64,000 nt of DNA, taken from contig CAXXTS010000004.1 of NCBI GenBank assembly GCA_963676345.2, forward strand, positions 186,001 to 250,000, in the 5' to 3' direction. Below the pieces are notes generated by a model that was given only the letters and a program-made list of their open reading frames with translations, did no database searches and was not told the origin of the DNA. Shown one piece after another: positions 1 through 7,948 of the stretch. The translations under genes were made by a program, and so were the position numbers. This DNA is from G963665925 sp963676345. GTDB lineage: Bacteria > Bacillota > Clostridia > Peptostreptococcales > Acidaminobacteraceae. Numbering within the stretch: position 1 is the first letter of the stretch; the number at the start of each line of letters is the position of its first letter.

Positions 1-449
1 GCAGTGGTGCTATTATCTGTGTTGCTTCAACAGAAGCCATTGCAGATGAGTTCAAGGCTGTATGCAGTTTCTCAAACAGAGCTGCCTGGTCAAATGGCAC
101 ACGTGCAGCCATGCGTACCTTAGCTGACATCTTTGAAGATGAGAGCCTTCGCGCAAAAGTGGATGCAGAGCGTGATGCTTTCAGAGCACTACTCGACAAG
201 CGTTCAAGCGCATTCATGAAAGCGGCTCAGGATATTGGACTGGAGACTTGTCCTTTTAAATCTGGTTTCTTTATTTCCGTACCATGTAAAGACCCACAAG
301 CGGTTGCTGAAGAAATCAAAAAAGACAATCTATATTTGGTTGCTCTTGCAAAAGGCGTTCGATTTGCACCTTGTGCAGTATCCGAAGAAAAATGTGCCAA
401 TGCACCTGCAATCATTAAAAAGGCACTTGAGGCATTGGGCGAAATATAG
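1..449 (+). CDS. Class I aminotransferase, AspC/TyrB-like (3' end only)
   Basis: The frame is open from the left edge (first whole codon at base 3) to the TAG at 447-449, leaving about 148 C-terminal residues. They read like the small domain of a fold-type I, PLP-dependent aspartate or aromatic aminotransferase: a loop with SNRAAWSNGTRAA, then SGFFIS and a closing RFAPCAVSE segment. The PLP-binding lysine would lie upstream of the window, so substrate specificity cannot be judged. A strong terminator follows at 573-622. The family call is fairly safe; the exact enzyme (aspartate, tyrosine or another amino acid) is not. Confidence 0.75.
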   Translation, partial: SGAIICVASTEAIADEFKAVCSFSNRAAWSNGTRAAMRTLADIFEDESLRAKVDAERDAFRALLDKRSSAFMKAAQDIGLETCPFKSGFFISVPCKDPQAVAEEIKKDNLYLVALAKGVRFAPCAVSEEKCANAPAIIKKALEALGEI

Positions 450-477
450 TCATGCCCTGCTAAAACGTACTGGAAAA

Positions 478-524
478 GTCGAGAAAGACCTCTTCCAAGC
501 ATTATTTAGAACGGTTTTCTCGAC
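478..524 (+). other. Inverted repeat just after the aminotransferase gene
   Basis: GTCGAGAAA at 478-486 pairs with TTTCTCGAC ending at 524, with a loop of about 22 nt and one bulge. It is followed by TTATTATAG rather than a clean T-run, so it may be an RNA 3' structure or a weak terminator ahead of the stronger one at 573. Confidence 0.45.
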
Positions 525-572
525 TTATTATAGGACACCAAAACATAGTTTGACACGCTTTTAAGAATGTAT

Positions 573-622
573 AAGGCAGTGTTCAGTTGAACTCCAACAA
601 ACTGAACACTGCCTTATTTTTT
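573..622 (+). terminator. Rho-independent terminator of the aminotransferase gene
   Basis: AAGGCAGTGTTCAGTT (573-588) and its exact complement at 599-614 form a 16-bp stem with a 10-nt loop, followed by ATTTTTT. It reads on the plus strand. Confidence 0.9.
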
Positions 623-639
623 AGAGTGCTTTATCATAA

Positions 640-679
640 CAAAAAATGACCTGAATACCATCTAAGTATCCGGGTCATC
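640..679 (-). terminator. Rho-independent terminator of lspA
   Basis: On the minus strand ATGACCCGGATAC and GTATTCAGGTCAT pair (666-678 with 646-658, one G-T pair) and run into TTTTTT at 641-646. Confidence 0.85.
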
Positions 680-686
680 TTGTACA

Positions 687-1151
687 TCAAAACGGGGATG
701 GCATTTCAAGGTTAAACACAATCACAAGAAGTGCTAACAGGCCAGTCCCCACTACAATAAATACATCTGCAGCATTGAAAATCGGAAAATTAATCAATGT
801 GAAATCCAAATAGTCTACCACATAGTCCAACCGAATTCGGTCAATCAAGTTTCCAATCGCACCGCCTGCAATCATGGCAAGCGATAAGGTCATAAATTTA
901 TTCCCACCCGTTTTTACGGATTTTGCCATCATAACAAGAAGGGCAATAATGACAAGCGATGTCAATATGACAAGGAAAAACTGCTTGCCTCTGAGCATGC
1001 TGAATGCTGCACCCGTATTTTTTGCAAAAGTCAGATGAAACACATCTTTAATCAGCGGAATGGACCCAACTGGCTTTAGGGTGTTCAGAGCCCAGTATTT
1101 TGCGCCTTGATCGAGTACAATCATTCCAAGTATCAATAACCAATATATCAT
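687..1151 (-). CDS. lspA: Lipoprotein signal peptidase (signal peptidase II)
   Basis: LspA is an integral membrane aspartyl protease that cuts prolipoproteins ahead of the lipidated cysteine. The 154-residue protein has the usual length and four hydrophobic segments (about 4-18, 57-75, 85-101, 126-147). The two catalytic aspartates are visible as D113 in VVDYLDF and D129 in FNAADV, and the GNLIDR signature stands at 100-105. Several lipoproteins with lipobox cysteines are encoded in this window and would be its substrates. It is the last gene before its own terminator; cls lies 53 bp upstream on the same strand. Confidence 0.96.
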   Translation of the reverse strand: MIYWLLILGMIVLDQGAKYWALNTLKPVGSIPLIKDVFHLTFAKNTGAAFSMLRGKQFFLVILTSLVIIALLVMMAKSVKTGGNKFMTLSLAMIAGGAIGNLIDRIRLDYVVDYLDFTLINFPIFNAADVFIVVGTGLLALLVIVFNLEMPSPF

Positions 1152-1204
1152 TCAATAGCCTCCAGCATCGTTTTATGTCTTTATATCACCTTTACATCAT
1201 ATCA

Positions 1205-2761
1205 TTATTGGAGTGGTGACACCAATCTGCCAAGCGATTCCAAAAATCTTGTAAATAGATTACGCTTCAAATGTGCTTCTAGTGTGATTTCTACCGCGTC
1301 TTCCATATCTGCAAAGAAGTCATCTTCAAGTTTGCTTGCAACCGCTGTGTCATAGACAAATGCATTCACTTCAAAGTTGATTCTGAAACTACGCACATCA
1401 AAGTTTGCCGTTCCAACCGTCGACACTTCAGAATCGACCACTACAACCTTGCCGTGGACGAACCCTCTTTCATAGGCAAACACACGCACCCCCGCTTCAA
1501 GCAGACTCTCCAGATTGTCCTGCGTCGCCCAATAAACCAAAAAGTGATCCGGCTTTGAGGGAATGAGTACACGTACATCCACCCCGCTGAGGGCAGCTGT
1601 CTTTAAAGCATCCATCAGACCTTCCTCTGGTACGAGATAAGGGGTCGTAATGTAAATACGTTTTTGGGCTGATGACACCATAGTGAAATAGGCCTGCTCA
1701 ATGGCATGCCATTTTGAATCCGGGCCGCTCGTGGCTATTTGCACGATGGTTTCACCACGCGGTTCCTGTTTTGGAAAGAGTTCATCACATTCAATGGACT
1801 GCTTTGAAACATAATTCCAGTCGTTCACAAATGTATTTTGGAGCCCATAAACCGCCTCACCCCAAATCACCATATGGGTATCGCGCCAGAATCCGAACTG
1901 CTTGCTTCTGCCAAGATACTCATCGCCTATATTTAAGCCTCCAACAAAACCCACTTTACCATCAACCACGATAATTTTTCTGTGGTTGCGGTAATTCAGT
2001 TCCCTTGAAAGAATCGGAAGTGCTACTGGGAAGAAAGGATAAATCTCAACCCCCGCCTCCTGAAGATCACTCAAATATTTTGGACTGAGCTTCCAGCAAC
2101 CCACGCTGTCATAAATCAAGCGTACTTTTAGACCTGCACTCGCCTTGCGAACCAGGACATTTTTGATTTCTTTGCCAATTTTATCATCCCGAATAATATA
2201 GTATTCCATATGAATATGATGCTCTGCCGATTCCAGTGCATACAGAATCTTCGAAAATGTCTCATCGCCATTGGTCAAAATATCCACTCTGTTATTGATC
2301 AAAAAAGGCGCATGGGCTGTTTTGAGCAGCAGCTTGGACAAGCGGTCGGCAACGGGACTGTTCATCTCTTTAAAATAGGCGATATAGTGCATAATATCAT
2401 GTTGAATTTTTGCAGCATGAACCATGCGATTTTCATCAGCTGCTTTCTTCTTAACAGATCTTCTGCGTTTTCCAATATTACGCCCAAAGAGTATATAGAA
2501 AACAAAGCCAACCCCAGGTAGGACTGCCAGCACAATGAGCCACGCAATCATCTTGCTCGGGTTCTTATTTTCGAAGAAGACCAGCGCCATAAGAAGGAAA
2601 ATGTATACTGCAAAAAACCAACTCAAGAACGTGCGAAATCCATCCCATGAAAAGGCCGTTAAGATTTGCATTTCCAGCAGTTTATCATAGGCACCGGACA
2701 GCGCAAAAACAATTTCAACTACAAGTATTATAAAGATGAAACGCCGAATCCATTTACCCAT
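1205..2761 (-). CDS. cls: Cardiolipin synthase (phospholipase D family)
   Basis: Bacterial Cls condenses two phosphatidylglycerol molecules into cardiolipin and glycerol at the membrane. The 518 residues begin with two transmembrane segments (about 7-24 and 45-62), followed by a hydrophobic PLDNc-type hairpin (72-92). Two HKD motifs follow: HRKIIVVDG with H260, K262 and D267, and HGKVVVVDS with H436, K438 and D443. Length and architecture match the usual Firmicute enzyme. It lies between trmB (30 bp upstream) and lspA on the same strand, so the three may share a transcript. Confidence 0.95.
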   Translation of the reverse strand: MGKWIRRFIFIILVVEIVFALSGAYDKLLEMQILTAFSWDGFRTFLSWFFAVYIFLLMALVFFENKNPSKMIAWLIVLAVLPGVGFVFYILFGRNIGKRRRSVKKKAADENRMVHAAKIQHDIMHYIAYFKEMNSPVADRLSKLLLKTAHAPFLINNRVDILTNGDETFSKILYALESAEHHIHMEYYIIRDDKIGKEIKNVLVRKASAGLKVRLIYDSVGCWKLSPKYLSDLQEAGVEIYPFFPVALPILSRELNYRNHRKIIVVDGKVGFVGGLNIGDEYLGRSKQFGFWRDTHMVIWGEAVYGLQNTFVNDWNYVSKQSIECDELFPKQEPRGETIVQIATSGPDSKWHAIEQAYFTMVSSAQKRIYITTPYLVPEEGLMDALKTAALSGVDVRVLIPSKPDHFLVYWATQDNLESLLEAGVRVFAYERGFVHGKVVVVDSEVSTVGTANFDVRSFRINFEVNAFVYDTAVASKLEDDFFADMEDAVEITLEAHLKRNLFTRFLESLGRLVSPLQ

Positions 2762-2791
2762 AATTTCACCTCATCAGTATCGTGGCCTACC

Positions 2792-3448
2792 TTATTTTTT
2801 CAACGGGTCAAGACCAAATAGCATCCTATAGATACGTTTACCCTGTGCAATGTACTTTTCTTCATAATCTGTTGTAATAATTACATCCAAATTATTTCGG
2901 TTGTGCAAATCAAGGCCAATGTCCTTCATCGGCAGATTTAACTGGGCACATTCATTCAGCGTGAACTCAAAGAGAACATCACTGTCTGTTTTAAACTCCA
3001 CCCAGCCTTCTTCAACAAGAATTTCCGCATACTTTTCAAGAAAGCCTCTATGCGTAAGTCGACGCTTGTAATGGCGTTTTTTCGGCCATGGATCTGAAAA
3101 GTTCAGGTAAATGTGATCAATTTCATTGGTCTCAAATATTTCATGGATATTCATGATGTTAACCCATACAAATGCGATATTCTCAAGACCAAGTTCCTTG
3201 GCAGTTTCTACGCCGGGAAGTATAACCTCTTCCTTTAGCTCTACGGCGATAAAGTTAATGTCTGGGTACTTCTGTGCCAGTTTGATTGAAAATGCTGCTC
3301 GACCCGCTCCAAGCTCTAGGTGAATAGGGTTGTTATTCTCAAACCAGTCACTTTTCCACTTGCCCTTAAAATCCTGTGGTGTTTGTGTAACATAGTCCTT
3401 ATGACTAAGCAGCTTTTCCTTAGATCCCGGTTTTCTTCTTCTTCTCAT
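2792..3448 (-). CDS. trmB: tRNA (guanine-N7-)-methyltransferase
   Basis: TrmB methylates G46 in the variable loop of tRNAs using S-adenosylmethionine. The 218-residue protein has the family's SAM-binding signature LELGAGRA (about 44-51), the acidic turn VELKEE after the next strand, and the diagnostic NFSDPWPKKRH block followed by RRLTH. A positively charged start (MRRRRK) is common in this family. The next minus-strand gene upstream is tRNA-Lys, separated by the repeat array at 3574-3872. Start ATG at 3446-3448 is preceded by an AAGGAG-type ribosome site. Confidence 0.95.
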   Translation of the reverse strand: MRRRRKPGSKEKLLSHKDYVTQTPQDFKGKWKSDWFENNNPIHLELGAGRAAFSIKLAQKYPDINFIAVELKEEVILPGVETAKELGLENIAFVWVNIMNIHEIFETNEIDHIYLNFSDPWPKKRHYKRRLTHRGFLEKYAEILVEEGWVEFKTDSDVLFEFTLNECAQLNLPMKDIGLDLHNRNNLDVIITTDYEEKYIAQGKRIYRMLFGLDPLKK

Positions 3449-3573
3449 TGCATCTATCTCCTTACACGTTTCTTATCTGGTACCATACCAGTTTAAATCG
3501 TACATACTCTTCAATATTATACAGGTTTCAGCCCATAAATTAAACCTGACTTTTGTGACGGCCTAAAAGGTCA

Positions 3574-3804
3574 AACTGCACCGTGCAGTCTTTGATTCCC
3601 CGTGTCCCTAGAGGCGCCTAACATTTTATCAAGACAACCCACCGTGCAACCTTCGGTTGCCCTGGTCGCTAGGCGCTATATATTTCCAAGCGCTTGAACA
3701 GCACCGCGCAACCTTCGGTTGCCCTGGTCGCTAGACGCTATATATTTCCAAGCGCTTGAACAGCACCGTGCAACCTTCGGTTGCCCTGGTCGCTAGGCGC
3801 GCCC
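3574..3804 (+). repeat. Tandem 62-bp hairpin repeats, locus 1
   Basis: Three near-identical units start at about 3639, 3701 and 3763 (period 62 bp); the third is cut short at 3804. A degenerate unit lies at 3574-3636. Each unit carries GCAACC-TTC-GGTTGC, a 6-bp stem with a 3-nt loop, then CTGGTCGCTAGGCGC. Copies 1 and 2 then share a spacer beginning TATATATTTCC. The same family, with other stem sequences, occurs at 17553-17645 and (inverted) at 49125-49369. No coding frame runs through it. Confidence 0.9.
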
Positions 3805-3807
3805 AAT

Positions 3808-3872
3808 AGATTTGAAATGACAAAGAGCCCCATTCATGCGCGCATGATGGGGCTCTTTGTCATTTCAAATCT
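3808..3872. repeat. 65-bp near-perfect inverted repeat beside repeat locus 1
   Basis: Arms 3808-3833 and 3847-3872 are exact complements (AGATTTGAAATGACAAAGAG...), and beyond one extra base the pairing continues through TCATGCG/CGCATGA with almost no loop. It has no T-run. The nearest gene on its right (tRNA-Lys) already has its own terminator at 3894-3925, so simple termination does not explain it. It begins 3 bp after the last repeat unit. Confidence 0.9.
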
Positions 3873-3893
3873 GCTGTTCTTTGCCTTATACGC

Positions 3894-3925
3894 AAAACAA
3901 CTCATCCCAAGTGGAATGAGTTGTT
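3894..3925 (-). terminator. Terminator downstream of tRNA-Lys
   Basis: AACAACTCAT (3896-3905) pairs with ATGAGTTGTT (3916-3925). On the minus strand the stem is followed by a short TTTTGCG run. Confidence 0.7.
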
Positions 3926-3930
3926 CTAAT

Positions 3931-4006
3931 TGGTGACCCATCTGCGACTCGAACGCAGGACACCCTGATTAAAAGTCAGGTGCTCTACCGACTGAGCTAA
4001 TGGGTC
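3931..4006 (-). tRNA. tRNA-Lys (anticodon TTT)
   Basis: Read on the minus strand, the gene starts GACCCAT and ends ATGGGTC-A-CCA, giving a full 7-bp acceptor stem, discriminator A and an encoded CCA. The D-arm GCTC...GAGC, the anticodon arm CCTGA-CTTTTAA-TCAGG with anticodon TTT, and the T-arm CTGCG-TTCGAGT-CGCAG are all intact. It is 76 nt including CCA and stands alone between pyrE and the repeat array. Confidence 0.97.
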
Positions 4007-4044
4007 CGGTAGATTGCCTTAATGCGGCACAAGAAAGATAATAA

Positions 4045-4076
4045 CACAAAAGCCCCAGGCTGTAAACACCTAGGGC
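4045..4076 (-). terminator. Terminator of pyrE
   Basis: On the minus strand GCCCTAGG (4069-4076) pairs with CCTGGGGC (4052-4059), followed by TTTTGTGTT. Confidence 0.8.
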
Positions 4077-4119
4077 AAAGTTTTTATATTCTAACTATTC
4101 ACACAGATGCTGTGTGCTT

Positions 4120-4749
4120 TTATTTTGTGAAAATTTCAGGGTTTTCGCACCACTTTAGAAGGATATCTTTGCCATCTGCAGGTACATAACCTCTTTCAAT
4201 TGCAATTGGAAGCAGCGTCTTATAGTCTGTCAATGTTTCAAATGCAACATTTGCCTCAGCAAAGCGCTTTTCCATTTTCGAGAAGTTATAGTTGAAGATG
4301 CCTAGCACTTTTACGACTTCTGCGCCCGCCTCAACCAGCGCATCTACCGCCTTAAGCGAACTGCCGCCTGTAGAAATCAGATCTTCGATCAAAACGACCT
4401 TATCGCCTGGCTTGACTATGCCTTCAATTTGATTGCCTTTGCCATGTCCCTTAGATGTGCTTCTGACATAGACCATAGACTTGTTCAGTCGGTCTGCTAC
4501 CCAAGCTGCATGTGGAATGCCAGCAGTTGCTGTCCCAGCAATAACATCTACATCAGGGTACTGCGTTTTAATCAGTTCTGCAAATCCATCCGCAATTGTC
4601 GATCTCACTTCAGGATAGCTAATGGTCAGTCTGTTGTCACAGTAGATTGGCGACTTAATACCGGATACCCATGTAAACAGGTTGTCTTCATCTACAATAC
4701 TTACCGCTTTGATGTCCAGTAGCATGCCCGCAATTTTTTGATTTAACAT
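4120..4749 (-). CDS. pyrE: Orotate phosphoribosyltransferase
   Basis: PyrE couples orotate to PRPP to give orotidine 5'-phosphate in de novo pyrimidine synthesis. The 209-residue protein shows the type I phosphoribosyltransferase PRPP loop VVLIEDLISTGGSS at about 119-132, the flexible-loop segment RSTSKGHGKGNQIEG (about 96-110) and GTATAGIPHA upstream. No other pyr genes are in the window. The 96-bp leader holds a PyrR-type motif and a hairpin that covers the ribosome-binding site, so expression is probably set by uridine nucleotides (see the leader entry). A terminator follows at 4045-4076. Confidence 0.97.
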   Translation of the reverse strand: MLNQKIAGMLLDIKAVSIVDEDNLFTWVSGIKSPIYCDNRLTISYPEVRSTIADGFAELIKTQYPDVDVIAGTATAGIPHAAWVADRLNKSMVYVRSTSKGHGKGNQIEGIVKPGDKVVLIEDLISTGGSSLKAVDALVEAGAEVVKVLGIFNYNFSKMEKRFAEANVAFETLTDYKTLLPIAIERGYVPADGKDILLKWCENPEIFTK

Positions 4750-4756
4750 AAGTGTG

Positions 4757-4830
4757 CCTCCTCAGCTTCTCTTCTGAGGATGGAGCCCTGTGCCCCACCC
4801 TTTTCAGTCTCACAGGACTGAATTTAAAGG
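4757..4830 (-). promoter_or_regulatory. PyrR-type leader with SD-sequestering hairpin upstream of pyrE
   Basis: On the minus strand the leader contains AGTCCTGTGAGACTG followed by AAAAGG (about 4800-4820). This closely resembles the RNA binding loop of PyrR in Bacillus pyr leaders. Downstream, CCTCAG (4774-4779) pairs with CTGAGG (4760-4765). That stem takes in most of the ribosome site AGGAGG at 4757-4762, which lies 7 nt from the ATG. No T-run follows the hairpin, so control at translation rather than attenuation is the likelier reading (inference). Confidence 0.65.
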
Positions 4831-4845
4831 ATCAATATATCTGTA

Positions 4846-6399
4846 TTATCGAATACCGCCCTCTGTATAGTAGTTTCCTGCATTCCAGAGAAGATATTCG
4901 TGAATACCGTTGTCTTCAAGCGCTTTAATTTGCGCTTCGATCTGTGCTGGACCATATCGAATATGTCCCTTAACCCATGGTGCTGTGAAATCTTGTATCC
5001 ACGGTCTGAGCTTTGATGGCGTGTCTACATGCGCATCACGCTCGAGTGCATCCTGAATACCTCGGTCAATGGTTTCATACGGATATGCATCCGGTACGCT
5101 CAGTCCATAGTTTCCTGGGCCGTAATGGCTCGGATACATCATTGGACACATGACATCCACCACATTTGTCAGCGCTTCCCAGTGTTGGCCAATGCCCACA
5201 TCATTTTGAGCAGACGCAACCCAGCCGAAAACATCGGCAGAAACATAGACTTCCTGTGCAGATATCTGTTCATAAGCATACTTTAAAAAATTCTGAATTG
5301 CTTCTGGCTTAGACTCATCCATTGCATTTCGGTAGTCTAGGCTGCTATCCAGCTTTCCACCACCTGATGCTGGAAATCTTACATAGTCAAACTGAATTTC
5401 ATTAAATCCGTATTCAGCCGCTTCAAGAGCAACTCCAACATTATACGCCCAAAGCTCTCGGTCATAAGGCGATGCCCATCTGACCCCGTCCTTACTCTGA
5501 TAAACAGCGCCTGTTGAGCGTCTGAGTATAGCGCGGTCCGGATTGTCTTTTGCGTATCTCGGCGACTTAAAAGTCACGATACGGGCAATGGCATAAATAT
5601 TGTTTTCTTTAAGCTTTGCCATGAAGGCTGGCATGTCTTTAATATAGACATGGTCATTTGCAGACGGACTGTACTGCGCTGCCGTCTCAGAATAAAAGAG
5701 CATATTTCCATTGTCATCTTTTACATCAATAACAAATGCGTTGATGGCTGATCTTTCAGCAAGTCCAATGAGATCGTCCAGTTTCTTTCCAGCTGCACTA
5801 TGCCCTGTTACATAGACACCCTTAGCCGCCACATATGGATTACTTTCATACGAGTCAACCTTGATCTGTGGTTCATAGTCCACATTATCATATACCCGTG
5901 CAATCATATCCTGTCTACGTGAAGTTAGCCTATCTGCTTCTACCCAGCCAAGTGTATCTAAATCTTCATAATTATATTGAATTTGATACCATTTGTCTAC
6001 CCCAGATTCATCTTGAAGACGGTCTGATACATATACTGCCTGACCGCGGTCAAGACCCAGAACTTTCTCTGTTCCGTCTGCTGAAGCGTAAACACCGGTT
6101 CCAGACTTCTTAACAAAATAAGTATTTGCTGAAATCTCAGCGTCTATACGCCAGATCTCAAGTTCTGCGACCAAACGCATCTTTTCTTCAGTGCTCTCTG
6201 TCAAAAATGCATCAAAAGCATCTCTAGCTTGATCTAACTCAGCTTCTTCTGCCTCAATCTTAACTTGTAAAGCTTTCGCAGCCTCTTGTGCTTCAATTTC
6301 TGCAACACGTCTGCTTTCCGCCTGAGCGGATATAAATTTGCCCCCGACAACCATTCCCACAATGAGAACGGCGCCGATGAGCAAGTATTTCTTTTTCAT
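4846..6399 (-). CDS. Exported putative glycoside hydrolase (DUF4015-like) with SH3 domain
   Basis: The 517-residue protein opens with a membrane anchor or signal segment (MKKKYLLIGAVLIVGMVVGG), then a charged, probably coiled region (about 27-90) and a bacterial SH3-type domain (about 95-165; TGVYASADG, WYQIQY, GWVEADRL). The rest resembles the DUF4015 putative glycosyl hydrolase barrel: VYVTGHSA at its start, INAFVIDVKDDNGNM, ARIVTFKSP, a conserved DNPDRA, FNEIQFDYVRFP and CPMMYPSHYG. Its substrate is unknown; a wall or extracellular glycan is plausible because of the SH3 domain. The next gene upstream, 31 bp away, is an L,D-transpeptidase, also with an SH3 domain, so the pair probably acts on the envelope. 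Confidence 0.8.
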   Translation of the reverse strand: MKKKYLLIGAVLIVGMVVGGKFISAQAESRRVAEIEAQEAAKALQVKIEAEEAELDQARDAFDAFLTESTEEKMRLVAELEIWRIDAEISANTYFVKKSGTGVYASADGTEKVLGLDRGQAVYVSDRLQDESGVDKWYQIQYNYEDLDTLGWVEADRLTSRRQDMIARVYDNVDYEPQIKVDSYESNPYVAAKGVYVTGHSAAGKKLDDLIGLAERSAINAFVIDVKDDNGNMLFYSETAAQYSPSANDHVYIKDMPAFMAKLKENNIYAIARIVTFKSPRYAKDNPDRAILRRSTGAVYQSKDGVRWASPYDRELWAYNVGVALEAAEYGFNEIQFDYVRFPASGGGKLDSSLDYRNAMDESKPEAIQNFLKYAYEQISAQEVYVSADVFGWVASAQNDVGIGQHWEALTNVVDVMCPMMYPSHYGPGNYGLSVPDAYPYETIDRGIQDALERDAHVDTPSKLRPWIQDFTAPWVKGHIRYGPAQIEAQIKALEDNGIHEYLLWNAGNYYTEGGIR

Positions 6400-6430
6400 A
6401 GGTCACCCCGTCGTTAATTATTTCGCCTGT

Positions 6431-7909
6431 TTAATCAATCACTACGACAGACGCTTCTCCAAGGACAACCCAGTCATGTAGGAACTCTGCGTGACTCGTA
6501 ATGTTTCTTACACATTTATGAGACAACGGTATGGTTCCAAGCGAGCCCATGTATTCGATGTGACCCGGATCTATCCTATCTACAACCCTTTGCTCTGTAA
6601 TTCTTTCTTGAACAATATTGCCCTCTTCATCCAGAATTTCTTCCTGAACGACGACTGTCTCTTTAATGATTTTGTAGTTCACCGGTACACCGTGTATAAA
6701 TGCGCCCCCATTGAATCGAAGTGCAAATGGTGCATATCCAGCGAGCTCTTTTGTAATATCATCCCGATATCTGAAGTAGTCCTGTTTATTGATAATTTGA
6801 TAACTTCCAGGGATGGTCGGCTCTTTATATTTAGTGTCTGCGCCTGTTGTCGCATAGGAGTACGAAATCAGATACCATTTATCATCACGGTATTCAAAGA
6901 CACCTTCATTTTGGTTTTCGATGTCGACCACAATGACCTGTCTCAGATTTTCAGGAGCGTTCCGTTTACTCACAAAACGCTTTGGAACATAGAATTCCCC
7001 TTCATAATCGTAAGCGTTAACCTTGTAGAACTTATCTGTTTCCTCCAGTATTGCGAAGAGGATACCGTCTTGCATATACCGCATATTATACGAGTTCCAG
7101 TCTGGTGCAAAGTAGGCAGGCGCCCCTTGATACCTCGGCACTGAATAATCATCTTCACTATATGCGCCCTTATAAAGTGGTGCACGACCGTTTGAATCTC
7201 CGACATTATAAATATAGCCTGTGTCTGTAGCATCTACTGCGAGCTTCAAATCAGAGGCGCTTTTAAACATCTCTTCAAATCTAAACTCTCTGGCAGTGAC
7301 AATCGGTGCATACACATAGCCATACACCATTTCACCGTTTTCCCACCAAAATAACCGATGCCATTCATTGGTATTTGACTTATCAAAGTACTGGCCTCTT
7401 ACTGTTTCGCTCAACGAAAACTTTTGCCCATAATAGCCGCGCTTAATAACCTCATACTCCGTAGATGGCCCTTTTCTAATATTTACTGAACCACTGAGCA
7501 CAACGACATAATGGGTATTAATCCAGTAATCATCGTATGCAAGTTCAAGCGTTAATCCTTCCGGTATCGAAGCATCATAGTGCCTCAGTACTTCAAATCC
7601 ATCTTCATTGAAATCGGGTCCCGCGAGTGTCAATTTTTCCTCTTCAAGGGTCTGAACTTTATCGTCTGATTCGCTTTCAGCGCCCTCATCCTCGCCTTCT
7701 AAATCTATTGCAGGCTCTTCAGAATTCGCTGGTTTTTCGGACTCATTTTCAAGCTCAATAACAATTGGTTCTGAAGCTTCCTCCGCCGGGAACGTTTCGA
7801 TTTCTTGAGTCACTTCATCTGCAAAATCCACGGTCGGATACAGCTTAAAAATGACAAGACCTGCAACCAGTAAAACACCCAAAACATACCAAAGTTTGTC
7901 TCGTCTCAT
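6431..7909 (-). CDS. Membrane-anchored L,D-transpeptidase (YkuD) with SH3 domain
   Basis: YkuD enzymes make 3-3 cross-links in peptidoglycan through a catalytic cysteine. This 492-residue protein has an N-terminal anchor (about 7-24), an acidic low-complexity linker (about 30-95, rich in Glu and Ser), an SH3-like domain (about 133-200; SVNIRKGPSTEYEV), a middle region of unknown fold, and a C-terminal YkuD domain. H406 (IHGVPVN) and the catalytic block SHKCVRN with H464, C466 and R468 are present. The usual SHGC glycine is a lysine here (K465). An insert rich in Glu and Val lies between the two motif halves. It sits 31 bp upstream of the SH3/DUF4015 gene. Confidence 0.85.
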   Translation of the reverse strand: MRRDKLWYVLGVLLVAGLVIFKLYPTVDFADEVTQEIETFPAEEASEPIVIELENESEKPANSEEPAIDLEGEDEGAESESDDKVQTLEEEKLTLAGPDFNEDGFEVLRHYDASIPEGLTLELAYDDYWINTHYVVVLSGSVNIRKGPSTEYEVIKRGYYGQKFSLSETVRGQYFDKSNTNEWHRLFWWENGEMVYGYVYAPIVTAREFRFEEMFKSASDLKLAVDATDTGYIYNVGDSNGRAPLYKGAYSEDDYSVPRYQGAPAYFAPDWNSYNMRYMQDGILFAILEETDKFYKVNAYDYEGEFYVPKRFVSKRNAPENLRQVIVVDIENQNEGVFEYRDDKWYLISYSYATTGADTKYKEPTIPGSYQIINKQDYFRYRDDITKELAGYAPFALRFNGGAFIHGVPVNYKIIKETVVVQEEILDEEGNIVQERITEQRVVDRIDPGHIEYMGSLGTIPLSHKCVRNITSHAEFLHDWVVLGEASVVVID

Positions 7910-7948
7910 ATCAACACTCCTCAGGCTACATATATGGCACTATGCAAT

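Noticed and set aside
3574..3872. Integron attC sites
   Set aside because: The units are hairpin-bearing and tandem, but there are no cassette genes between them and no integrase, and the core-site motifs are not present.
3808..3872. The long inverted repeat as the tRNA-Lys terminator
   Set aside because: A closer hairpin at 3894-3925 already fills that role, and the long repeat has no T-run on the minus strand.
6491..7144. A 217-codon plus-strand frame opposite the L,D-transpeptidase gene
   Set aside because: It is a shadow of the well-supported minus-strand gene, with no ribosome site and no recognisable protein features.
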